Shown: piece after piece, positions 24,587 through 32,155 of the stretch
Position numbering within the stretch: the first letter of the stretch is position 1
How the letters are laid out: each line of letters begins with the position of its first letter
Source of the DNA: Alphaproteobacteria bacterium
GTDB taxonomy: Bacteria > Pseudomonadota > Alphaproteobacteria > Reyranellales > Reyranellaceae
Assembly: GCA_017308235.1 (NCBI GenBank)
Contig: JAFKFL010000015.1
Coordinates: forward strand, 1 to 64,000
Direction: 5' to 3'
Length of the DNA stretch: 64,000 nt
Position numbers and translations under genes: made by a program
The notes under the pieces: generated by a model
What the model saw: only the letters and a program-made list of their open reading frames with translations
What the model was told of the DNA's origin: nothing
Databases searched by the model: none

Positions 24587-24805
24587 CTAACCCGGCAGGA
24601 GATCCTCGATCTCGGTGTCGGTCGGGAAGCGGCCGGTCTTGGTGCGGGTGTATTTGAGGGCGCCGTCGACGGTGACGTCGAACTGGCCGGATTTACCGGG
24701 GCGCAGCTCGATGTCGGCCGCACCCATCTTCTCGAGGCGTTCCCTCACACGGAGGGCCTGCGGCTTGTAGCCTCAAGCGCCGCAGTATTCGATCAACACT
24801 TTCAT
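24587..24805 (-). CDS. SelW-like (Rdx family) selenoprotein, Sec encoded by in-frame UGA
   Basis: Reading the minus strand from ATG 24805 gives MKVLIEYCGA-U-GYKPQALRV, then RERLEKMGAADIELRPGKSG, QFDVTVDGALKYTRTKTGRF and PTDTEIEDLLPG before TAG at 24587-24589: 72 residues if the TGA at 24773-24775 is read as selenocysteine. C8 and U11 form the CxxU redox motif exactly where SelW/SelT/SelH (Rdx) proteins have CxxC or CxxU, and the GxFxVxxxGxLxxxxKTGxFP core matches the family. A hairpin suited to a bacterial SECIS follows the UGA. Standard gene callers would miss it. The ribosome site is weak (AAGG about 16 bases upstream). It is divergent from the aldo/keto reductase. The alternative is a nonsense-mutated pseudogene, but the stop falling precisely on the redox position argues against this. 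Confidence 0.8.
24735..24759 (-). promoter_or_regulatory. Putative bacterial SECIS hairpin
   Basis: On the minus strand, CCCTC and GAGGG form a perfect 5-bp stem around the loop CGTGT, extended by an AGG/CCT stem across a 4-base bulge. The loop begins 22 bases after the UGA and has G as its second base, within the spacing (about 16-37 bases) and loop rule reported for bacterial SECIS elements read by SelB. It lies in the coding sequence, as bacterial SECIS elements do. Confidence 0.65.
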
Positions 24806-24852
24806 CCGACAAAGGTGGGGCCTTAAGCTCCGCCCAACAAGGGGGATTTTCG

Positions 24853-25833
24853 ATGAAGTACGGACCGCTGGGCCGCTCGGGCCTGATCGTGAGCCGCATC
24901 TGCCTCGGCGGCAATTCGTGGGGCGCCAAGGGCCGCCGCGGCTGGGGCAAGTTCGACGAGACCGAGGCGCCGGCCTATTTCAAGCGCGCCCTCGATGTGG
25001 GGATCACCTTCTTCGACACCGCCGACGCCTACAATTCCGGCCGGTCCGAGGAGATCATGGGCGCCACGCTGCTCAAGATGACGAAGCGCGAGGAGATCGT
25101 GCTTTCCACCAAGGTCGGCATCCGCATGAGCCCGGTCGCCAATGACCAGGGCACCGGCCGCAAGCATCTGATGGCCGCGCTCGACGAACAGTTGAAGCGC
25201 CTGCAGACCGACTATATCGACGTCTACCAGGTCCATCGCCTCGATCCGCACACGCCGATCGAGGAGACGATGTACACGCTCGACCAGATCGTGCGCTCGG
25301 GCAAGGTGCGCTACATCGGCGGCTCGACCATGCCGGCCTACAAGTTCGCGCAGATGGTGATGGTCGCTGACTGGAAGGGCTATGCGCGGCCGATTGCGAT
25401 GCAGAACCTCTACAACATGATCCAGCGAGAGGAAGAGCACGAGATGAACCGGCTCTGCCACGAGCAGGGCGTAGGGCTCATTCCCTACTCGCCGCTGGCG
25501 CGCGGCTTTCTCGCCGGCAACCGCAGCAAGGACGGCGGGGGCGCCACCGAGCGGTCGAAGAACGATGCGCAGGTCCAGCCCGGCACCTATCGCGACTGCG
25601 ACTGGGTGATCGTCGAGCGGCTGAAGAAGATCGCGTCAGCGTACGGCTGCACGCCGGCCCAGGCGGCGCTCGCCTGGCTCCTGTCAAAGCCCTACATGGG
25701 CGCGCCCATCATCGGCGCCACCGATCTCGAGCAGCTCACTTCGGCCGCCAAGGCGACCGACATCTCGCTCACTGGCGAGGAGTGCAAGCAGCTCGAGGAG
25801 CCCTATCAGTTCCGCGTGTCGCCGATCAATTGA
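24853..25833 (+). CDS. Aldo/keto reductase
   Basis: A 326-residue AKR TIM-barrel (YghZ/Tas/YajO-like). The tetrad is visible: Asp and Tyr in FFDTADAYNSGRSEE, Lys in VLSTKVG and His in YQVHRLDP. The NADPH site includes YSPLARGFLAG and PIIGATDLEQLTSAAKA. Substrates of this branch are varied aldehydes and methylglyoxal-type carbonyls. AAGGGGG lies nine bases before the ATG. The 3' end overlaps the convergent MFS gene by 28 bases. Confidence 0.9.
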   Translation: MKYGPLGRSGLIVSRICLGGNSWGAKGRRGWGKFDETEAPAYFKRALDVGITFFDTADAYNSGRSEEIMGATLLKMTKREEIVLSTKVGIRMSPVANDQGTGRKHLMAALDEQLKRLQTDYIDVYQVHRLDPHTPIEETMYTLDQIVRSGKVRYIGGSTMPAYKFAQMVMVADWKGYARPIAMQNLYNMIQREEEHEMNRLCHEQGVGLIPYSPLARGFLAGNRSKDGGGATERSKNDAQVQPGTYRDCDWVIVERLKKIASAYGCTPAQAALAWLLSKPYMGAPIIGATDLEQLTSAAKATDISLTGEECKQLEEPYQFRVSPIN

Positions 25834-27023
25834 GCGCGGCGCCTCAAGGCTGACGCGAACCATAGGGCGAGCGCCGGCAGGAAGACCGCCGCCGCCCAGA
25901 AGATCGGCGGGGCGCCGAAGCGATCGACGATCGGTGCAGCAATCGGTACGCCGATCGCCTGGCCGACGAACAGGCAGAGCGCAAACATCGCCAGCGCCGA
26001 GCCGCGCGCCTCGGGCGCCATCTGCGTGCCGTTGGTCTGCAGGGTGTTGTGCAGCATGTAGAAGGTGATGCCGAGCATCACGATGGCGGCAAAGGCCACG
26101 ATGGCGTTGGGCGCGAGCGCGAGAGCGGCGAAGGCGAGGCCCAATCCGATGCCGCCCCACAAGCAGAGGCCGCGTTCGCCCAGCAGCCGGACGAGGTGCG
26201 AGGCGAAGGTGACATAGATGAAGCCGCCGGCGCCGAAGGCTGCGACCGCAAGGCCGACGAAGGCGAAGGCGAGCCCGAAGCGCTGATGCAGATCGGTCGC
26301 CACGAAGGTGAAGCAGCCCCAGAAGGTGCCACCCTCGAGCGCCACCACGATGATCACCGTACGCGCCCAGCGCCGCCGCAGTACGCCCAGCATCTGGCTC
26401 AGCATCGAGCCTTCGGCGCGGAGACTGGGCCGGGCCATGTCGGGCCGGTTGCGCAAAGTGAAGAAGAGCGCGGCGCCGGCGAGAAGATAGATCACGGCCA
26501 GGATCCAGAACACGGCGCGCCAGCCGAGCCAGTCGCCGACGGCACCGCCCAGAGCCGCGCCTGCCGCCAGGCCGATGGTCTGGCCGCTCAGGAAGCGCGC
26601 CAGCGTGGCCTGGCGCTGTTCGTAGCCGACATTGTCGCCGACCCAGGCCATCGAAAGCGGAATGATCGCCGAACCCGTGACGCCGGTGAGGAAGCGCGTG
26701 GCGGAAAGCATGCCGAGCGAGATCGAGAGCGCGCTTGCCACACAACAGAGCGCCGCGCCGATGCAGGCAATCGCCACCACCGGCATCTTGCCGTGCCGGT
26801 CGCCGAACGGGCCGTGGATCAGCACGAACACGCCGTTGGCCAGCAGGAACAGCGTTGCCGCGATCGAGGCCTGGCCGACCGTGACGTCGAATTCGCGCGC
26901 AAGCTGCACCAGGAGCGGATCGACGATCCGCATGTTGGCGGCGGAAGCGAAAGCTGCGATCGACAGGAGAGCGATGGCGAAAGTGGGGGCGGGCCGCGAA
27001 CCGGCGGCGGAAAGCGTGGACAT
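25806..27023 (-). CDS. MFS transporter
   Basis: A 405-residue 12-helix major facilitator protein from ATG 27023. Helix 2-3 carries the motif GPFGDRHGKMPV (family motif A), and hydrophobic segments run regularly to the C-terminal SALRRRA. The pattern resembles drug/arabinose efflux MFS proteins (AraJ/YdeP-like). Further upstream in-frame codons give a non-hydrophobic tail and are rejected. It is divergent from the SMP-30 gene at 27165 and convergent with the aldo/keto reductase. The substrate is unknown. Confidence 0.87.
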   Translation of the reverse strand: MSTLSAAGSRPAPTFAIALLSIAAFASAANMRIVDPLLVQLAREFDVTVGQASIAATLFLLANGVFVLIHGPFGDRHGKMPVVAIACIGAALCCVASALSISLGMLSATRFLTGVTGSAIIPLSMAWVGDNVGYEQRQATLARFLSGQTIGLAAGAALGGAVGDWLGWRAVFWILAVIYLLAGAALFFTLRNRPDMARPSLRAEGSMLSQMLGVLRRRWARTVIIVVALEGGTFWGCFTFVATDLHQRFGLAFAFVGLAVAAFGAGGFIYVTFASHLVRLLGERGLCLWGGIGLGLAFAALALAPNAIVAFAAIVMLGITFYMLHNTLQTNGTQMAPEARGSALAMFALCLFVGQAIGVPIAAPIVDRFGAPPIFWAAAVFLPALALWFASALRRRAQLIGDTRN

Positions 27024-27164
27024 GGGCGCGCAGGCTTTACCGCAGATCGCGTCCCGGCTGCTACCGGGCTGACGCATGCCCACGTCCCGTGTTGGGCACA
27101 CCTACTGGAGGCCGGGGCTGGCCCGAGGCTAGACTGCCTTCGAACGGCTGAAGGAAGCGAAACG

Positions 27165-28034
27165 ATGGAACGCACGCTGCAGAGGGTCGCGACGGGTTAT
27201 GGCCTGATCGAAGGGCCGGTCTGGGATCCGGCTTGCGGTCTCTATTTCAGCGATGTCCTGAACGGCGGCGTCTACCTGCTGGACCGCATGGGCAATGTAT
27301 CGCTCGCAGTCCCGAAGCGGCGCGGCATCGGCGGCATGGCGCTGCATGCCTCTGGAGGGCTGGTGGTCGGTGGCCGCGACATCGCCTGGGTCTCGCTTGC
27401 GAACGGCGATACGCGATCGCTGCTGTCGCTGGAGGCCATTCCAGGCGCTACAGGCTTCAATGACCTGACGACCGATGCCGTGGGGCGGATTTATGTCGGA
27501 TCGCTCGCCTTCCGCGTCTTCGGCGGCGAGGCACCCAAGCCAGGACATCTCCATGTGATCGATCTCGATGGTCGGATGCGCACGATCTCCGACGGCATCC
27601 TGCTGACCAACGGTCTTGGTTTCTCGCCTGATGGTCGTCGGCTTTATCACAGCGACGCGCGCGCAAGCCTGGTGCGGGTCTACGATGTGGTGTCGGACGG
27701 CAAGATCGGCGCCTGGAAGACCTTCGCAAGCCTGGGCGCCAATGGCGTGCCGGACGGCCTGAAGGTCGCGAGCGACGGCTCAGTGTGGGTCGCCGACGCG
27801 CACGGCGGACGGGTCGCCGTGTTCAACGCCGACGGCGCCCATCGCGAGGACATCACGGTGCCGTTGCCCATGGTTACCAGCCTCTGTTTCGGCGGCGACG
27901 ATCTTCGCGATCTCTATGTCGTGACCGGTTCGCGCGGCGGGCCGCAAGACAATTGCGGCAGCATCTTCCACACCCGTGTCGAGATCGCTGGCCTCGCACT
28001 TCCGCCGGCACGCGTCGCGCTGCCTTCCGCATGA
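27165..28034 (+). CDS. SMP-30/gluconolactonase family protein
   Basis: A 289-residue six-bladed propeller: TGYGLIEGPVWDPACGLYFSDVLNGGVYLLD holds the metal-site Glu, GFNDLTTDAVGRIYVGSLA and LLTNGLGFSPDGRRLYHSDA provide the Asn ligand region, and VPDGLKVASDGSVWVADAHGGRV the Asp. ATG 27165 has AAGGAAG at 27151-27157. The frame remains open for over a kilobase upstream antisense to the MFS gene, but that part is not coding. Its stop overlaps the start of the cyclase gene in an ATGA. Confidence 0.87.
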   Translation: MERTLQRVATGYGLIEGPVWDPACGLYFSDVLNGGVYLLDRMGNVSLAVPKRRGIGGMALHASGGLVVGGRDIAWVSLANGDTRSLLSLEAIPGATGFNDLTTDAVGRIYVGSLAFRVFGGEAPKPGHLHVIDLDGRMRTISDGILLTNGLGFSPDGRRLYHSDARASLVRVYDVVSDGKIGAWKTFASLGANGVPDGLKVASDGSVWVADAHGGRVAVFNADGAHREDITVPLPMVTSLCFGGDDLRDLYVVTGSRGGPQDNCGSIFHTRVEIAGLALPPARVALPSA

Positions 28035-29251
28035 CGCCGTCCGGTCTCGCCGAGTGGCTGGTAGAGGCAGGCCTGGGCAACCTGCCGCTCGAGGAACTGA
28101 TCGACGGCTTTGCCCGCCGTTTGAACCAGGTGGGCGTAGCGGCGCCTCGTCTGTTCGTCGGCATGAACACGCTGCATCCCTTGGTCCGCGCACACAGCGT
28201 CATCTGGGACCGCGCGACGGGGCCCGCGACCCGCTTCGAATTCCAACACGCCGACGCCGATGCGCCGATCCTTGTGCGGAGCCCGTTTGTGGCCATGATG
28301 CGCGAAGGCATTGCAGAGCGACGGCTGGATCTGGCGATTCCTGCGGTCGAAGGGGAGGCTCCGCTTTTTGCCGAGCTGCGCGAGGCAGGGATGACGGACT
28401 GGCTTGGCCGAATCTTTCCATTCGGCGAGCTGGGATTTCAGATCCAAGGATCGACCCTCGCCAATGCGGGCGGGCGGCTTGGGCTTGCCTGTTCCATCAG
28501 TACCGATCGGCCGGGCGGCTTCGCGGCGCCGGATATCGGCACGCTCGCCGCGGTTCTCCCGCTCTTCGCGCTTGCGGTGAAGGCGATCACGTTGCGCACC
28601 ATTGGGCAGGGGCTGCTCGCGGCCTATCTCGGTACTGATCCGGCGGCGCGCGTCTTCTCCGGCACGCTGCAACGTGGCGAGCTGCAGGGCGTGGAGGCCG
28701 TCCTGTTCTACGCCGATCTGCGCGGCTTCACCGAATTTGCCGACAGATTGCCGCCCAATGAGTTGATCGGGCTCCTCGACGATTGCTTCGACTGCATGGT
28801 GCGGCCCGTGATGCGACGCGGCGGCGAGGTCCTCAAGTTTCTGGGCGACGGCCTGCTCGCGGTCTTCTCGCTGGAACAACGTCGGCGCGACGAAATTTGT
28901 GCGCTCGCGCTGACGGCGGCCAGCGAGGCGCTTGACCTGATGGACCTCCTGGCCGAGGAGCGGCGCAAGGCAGGGCAGGCGACGCCGGGGCTCGACATCG
29001 CGCTCCATGTCGGCAAGGTGCTCTATGGCAACGTCGGCACCGACGCGCGGCTCGACTTCACGGTGATCGGCCCTGCCGTGAACGAAGCGGCACGCATCGA
29101 GGTTTTGTGCAAGGAACTCGGCCAGAACCTTCTGGTGAGCCAGGCCTTCGCGGCTGCCGCCGAAAGCAGCCGCGAGCATCTGGTCTCGCTCGGTCGCCAC
29201 CGCCTGCGCGGCGTGCGCGAGGAGACCGAGCTCTTTACGCTCGCGACCTAG
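28031..29251 (+). CDS. Class III adenylate/guanylate cyclase with N-terminal sensor-like region
   Basis: A 406-residue protein. The C-terminal cyclase homology domain (about 220-385) has metal aspartates D229 (FYADLRGFTEF) and D273 (LKFLGDGLLAVF), the adenine-binding Lys K269, the DFT triplet and the transition-state pair N351 and R355 (VIGPAVNEAARIE). All key residues are present, so it should be active, probably making cAMP. The N-terminal ~200 residues form an uncharacterised domain without clear membrane helices, also found in other soluble alphaproteobacterial cyclases. The ATG overlaps the SMP-30 stop, which links a lactonase and a second-messenger enzyme. Confidence 0.88.
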   Translation: MTPSGLAEWLVEAGLGNLPLEELIDGFARRLNQVGVAAPRLFVGMNTLHPLVRAHSVIWDRATGPATRFEFQHADADAPILVRSPFVAMMREGIAERRLDLAIPAVEGEAPLFAELREAGMTDWLGRIFPFGELGFQIQGSTLANAGGRLGLACSISTDRPGGFAAPDIGTLAAVLPLFALAVKAITLRTIGQGLLAAYLGTDPAARVFSGTLQRGELQGVEAVLFYADLRGFTEFADRLPPNELIGLLDDCFDCMVRPVMRRGGEVLKFLGDGLLAVFSLEQRRRDEICALALTAASEALDLMDLLAEERRKAGQATPGLDIALHVGKVLYGNVGTDARLDFTVIGPAVNEAARIEVLCKELGQNLLVSQAFAAAAESSREHLVSLGRHRLRGVREETELFTLAT

Positions 29252-29263
29252 CGAGACATCTCA

Positions 29264-30427
29264 TCAGGCGTCGTAGACTGCCTTTTCGAAGGCGTAGAAG
29301 AGCGGCAACGACTTGGTATCGGCGAAGGGCAGGATCTGGGTCGCATAGACGCCGCCCACGCCCTTCTTCTGGTCGATCCAGTAGTAGGTGTTGGCGAGAC
29401 CCGCCCAGGCGAGGCTTCCCGCGGACCGGCCGGTCGGCGCAGTTGCGTTATTGATCATGAAGCTCAGGCCCCACTGCTTCTCGATCCCGGGGAAAAACTC
29501 CGCGTCATTCGAGAGCGGCGGCATCGAAGTCTTGAGCAGGCCGACCTTGCAGTTCCCCATGGCATTCTTCGACATCTGCGCCACGGTCTCGGCCTTCAGC
29601 ACCTGCTCGCCGCGATCGGACTTGCCTTGGTTCAGCATCATGCGCACGAACTTCAGGTAGTCACCGACGGTGCTGTAAAGCCCGCCGCCACCCATCTCGA
29701 ATTCGGGCTGCTGCGGGATCTCGAGCTCCATGTCGGGCGCGAGTGCGCCGTCAGGACCGCGATGATGGATCTTGGCCAGCCGGCCGCGCATCTCGGGCGT
29801 GATGAAGAAGGCGGTGCTGTCCATGCCGAGCGGGCCCAGTATGTTGGCCTTCATGTACTGGCCGAGCTTCTGGCCGCTCGCGGCCTCGACCATCTTGCCG
29901 GCCCAATCGATGTTGATGCCGTAGTCCCAGCGGTCGCCGGGATCGAAGGTCAGCGGCGTGGTGAGCGCCTTGTTCTCGCAGCCGGTGATGCCCGGCACGC
30001 TCATCGTCTGTTGGTATTTGACGATGTCGGGATTCCAGATCTCGTACGAGAAGCCGGCGGTATGGGTGAGCAGGTGGCGCAGCGTGATGTCGCGCTTCGG
30101 CTTGCGCATCTTCGGCTTGCCCGAGGCATCGAAGCCATCGAGCACCTGGACCTCACCGAGATAGGGGATCACTGACTTGGCCGGCGCGTCGAGGCTGAGC
30201 TTGCCGCGCTCGACCTGCTGCATCGCCGCTGCGCCGGTGATGGCCTTGGTCATCGAGGCGATCCACACGACGGTGTCGAGCGTCATGTCGGCCGACTGGC
30301 CCAGCACCCGCTTGCCGAAACCACCTTCGTAGGTCGTGCCCTTGGCATCGGTCGCGACCGCGACCACACCGGGGACATCGCCCTTGGCGACAGAGTCCTT
30401 CAGTAGCTTGTCCACTGCAGCCTTCAT
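29264..30427 (-). CDS. Serine hydrolase, beta-lactamase class C/EstB-like
   Basis: A 387-residue class C beta-lactamase-fold hydrolase without a signal peptide. The nucleophile motif is S-M-T-K (VWIASMTKAITGAAAM), the YxN-like motif is WDYGINIDWAG, and LRHLLTHTAGFSYE is a family hallmark. Such cytoplasmic proteins are usually esterases. ATG 30427 follows GGGAGG with good spacing. A second member with the same SMTK motif is encoded at 55794-57020. It is divergent from the SDR gene. Confidence 0.88.
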   Translation of the reverse strand: MKAAVDKLLKDSVAKGDVPGVVAVATDAKGTTYEGGFGKRVLGQSADMTLDTVVWIASMTKAITGAAAMQQVERGKLSLDAPAKSVIPYLGEVQVLDGFDASGKPKMRKPKRDITLRHLLTHTAGFSYEIWNPDIVKYQQTMSVPGITGCENKALTTPLTFDPGDRWDYGINIDWAGKMVEAASGQKLGQYMKANILGPLGMDSTAFFITPEMRGRLAKIHHRGPDGALAPDMELEIPQQPEFEMGGGGLYSTVGDYLKFVRMMLNQGKSDRGEQVLKAETVAQMSKNAMGNCKVGLLKTSMPPLSNDAEFFPGIEKQWGLSFMINNATAPTGRSAGSLAWAGLANTYYWIDQKKGVGGVYATQILPFADTKSLPLFYAFEKAVYDA

Positions 30428-30549
30428 GACGTTCCTCCCGTGAATGCGTACTGGCGGAATTTGGGCACGCATGGCGATGCGGCACAAGGCGGTTGATCTT
30501 CTTCCGACCGATCTTCTTTCGACCGGGCGCCGGCGCTATGCTCGCTGTC

Positions 30550-31311
30550 ATGAAACTTAAGGATAGAGTTGCCATTGTCACCGGCGCGGCGTCCGGCATC
30601 GGTGCGGCTTCGGCGCGCCTGTTCGCCGCTGAAGGCGCCCGGCTTGCGCTGGTCGACCTCGATGAAAAGGGCCTGCGCGCGGTCGCTTCGGAGATCGAAG
30701 GCAAGGGCGAACAAGCCATCGCCATTCCGGCCGACGTCAGCAATTCAGGCACGGCCCGCGACGGCGTCGCGCGAGTGATGGACAAATGGGGCCGCGTCGA
30801 CGTGCTGCTTACCGCGGCCGGTGTCTCGCTCGGCGGGACGGTCGACAGCCTCGACGAAGCGACCTGGGACAAGACCTTCGCGATCAACGTGAAGGGGACG
30901 TTCCTCTGGGTCCATCACGCCATCCAGCCGATGATCGCCGCCAGCTCGGGCGCGATCGTGACCGTGGGATCGCAGCTCGCCCAGTCGAGCTTGGGCAAGA
31001 ACGCGGCCTATGTCGCGTCGAAGGGCGCCATCGCCTCCTTCACCAAGACTATCGCCGTCGATCACGCGCGCCAGGGCATTCGCGTCAATGCGTTGATGCC
31101 GGGCGTCATTGACACACCGATGCCGGCGCGCTCGTTGAAGCGCCAGGCCGATCCCGAGGCCGCGCAGGCATTCTGGAAGCAGCGCCATCCCATTGGCCGC
31201 ATTGGCCAGCCGGAGGAGGTGGCGCGGGCGGCTCTGTTCCTCGCGAGCGACGACTCGTCCTTTGTCACCGGTACGCTGCTGTTCGTCGACGGCGGCTGGA
31301 CGGCGCACTGA
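30550..31311 (+). CDS. SDR-family oxidoreductase
   Basis: A 253-residue classical short-chain dehydrogenase. Motifs: TGAASGIGAA (cofactor glycine motif), DLDEKG after beta2 (Asp, favouring NAD), AAGVS in place of NNAG, Ser in VGSQLAQSS, and YVASKGA (Tyr-x-x-x-Lys). ATG 30550 is preferred over 30538 because homology begins there. The phytanoyl-CoA dioxygenase-like gene starts one base after its stop, so the two are cotranscribed. Confidence 0.9.
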   Translation: MKLKDRVAIVTGAASGIGAASARLFAAEGARLALVDLDEKGLRAVASEIEGKGEQAIAIPADVSNSGTARDGVARVMDKWGRVDVLLTAAGVSLGGTVDSLDEATWDKTFAINVKGTFLWVHHAIQPMIAASSGAIVTVGSQLAQSSLGKNAAYVASKGAIASFTKTIAVDHARQGIRVNALMPGVIDTPMPARSLKRQADPEAAQAFWKQRHPIGRIGQPEEVARAALFLASDDSSFVTGTLLFVDGGWTAH

Positions 31312-31312
31312 C

Positions 31313-32155
31313 ATGCCCAAGAAACTCACTGCCGATCAGATCGCCTCTTACGAGCGCGATGGCTATGTCTGTCCAGTCGATGCCTTCCCGGCGGACCGCG
31401 CGCGGGCCTGGCGCGACAAGCTCGAAGCCTTCGAGCGCACCGAAGGCCAGAAGATGAGCCGCGGCCACAACTTCAAGCCGCACCTGCTGTTCCCCTGGGT
31501 CGACGAGATCGTGCACGCGCCCGAGGTGCTTGATGCAGTCGAGGACCTGATTGGCCCGGATATCCGGCTGTTCCATCTCAGCGTCTGGCCCAAGGATGCG
31601 GGCTCCGGCACCTTTGTGAGCTGGCACCAGGACGCGACCTACTTTGCGCTCGAACCGGCATGTCATGTCACGGCCTGGGTGGCGCTGACCGACGCTCCGG
31701 TCGAAGCAGGCTGCATGGAAGTGGTGCCGGGTTCGCACAAGCTCGGCCAGCTGCGCCATGCCGAGATGCAGGACACGGAAAATCTTCTATCGCGCGGCCA
31801 GACGCTCGCGGTCGAGGTCGACCGTACCAAGACCGCCTACATGGCGGTGAAGGCGGGGCAGTTCTCGCTCCACCATACGCATCTCGTGCACAATTCGCGG
31901 CCCAATCGCTCGAACGATCGGCGCATCGGACTCGGCATCAGCTACATTCCGACCTGGGCGCACTGCACGAGCCATACGCGCGTCTCGGCCATGCTGGTCC
32001 GTGGCGAGGATCGCTACGGCCACTTCGACGACGAACGCCGTCCGGTCGTCGAAGCGGGCCCCGAGGAGCGGGCCTGCCATGCCCAGGCCGTTTCGACCTT
32101 CCGGCAGATGAACGTCGAAGAAGCCGGCGTCCAGCGCACGGTCGTCAGGCGCTGA
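31313..32155 (+). CDS. Phytanoyl-CoA dioxygenase (PhyH) family protein
   Basis: A 280-residue Fe(II)/2-oxoglutarate dioxygenase. The metal site is H-x-D in VSWHQDATYFAL with the distal His in LHHTHLVHNSRPNRSNDRR, where the Arg pair would bind 2-oxoglutarate. EAGCMEVVPGSHKLGQLRH is a typical PhyH stretch. The real substrate is unknown. It is translationally coupled to the SDR, which may oxidise the hydroxylated product. It abuts the convergent oligopeptidase gene with no intergenic base. Confidence 0.88.
   Translation: MPKKLTADQIASYERDGYVCPVDAFPADRARAWRDKLEAFERTEGQKMSRGHNFKPHLLFPWVDEIVHAPEVLDAVEDLIGPDIRLFHLSVWPKDAGSGTFVSWHQDATYFALEPACHVTAWVALTDAPVEAGCMEVVPGSHKLGQLRHAEMQDTENLLSRGQTLAVEVDRTKTAYMAVKAGQFSLHHTHLVHNSRPNRSNDRRIGLGISYIPTWAHCTSHTRVSAMLVRGEDRYGHFDDERRPVVEAGPEERACHAQAVSTFRQMNVEEAGVQRTVVRR

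Noticed and set aside
24587..24805. SelW-like gene as a simple pseudogene
   Set aside because: The single stop is TGA exactly at the redox Cys/Sec position, a SECIS-like hairpin follows at the right distance, and the rest of the frame is intact. Kept as an alternative, not preferred.
26049..27164. Long open frame upstream of the SMP-30 gene, in the same frame
   Set aside because: It is antisense to the MFS gene, has low-complexity charged composition and no ribosome site; the true start is ATG 27165 with AAGGAAG.
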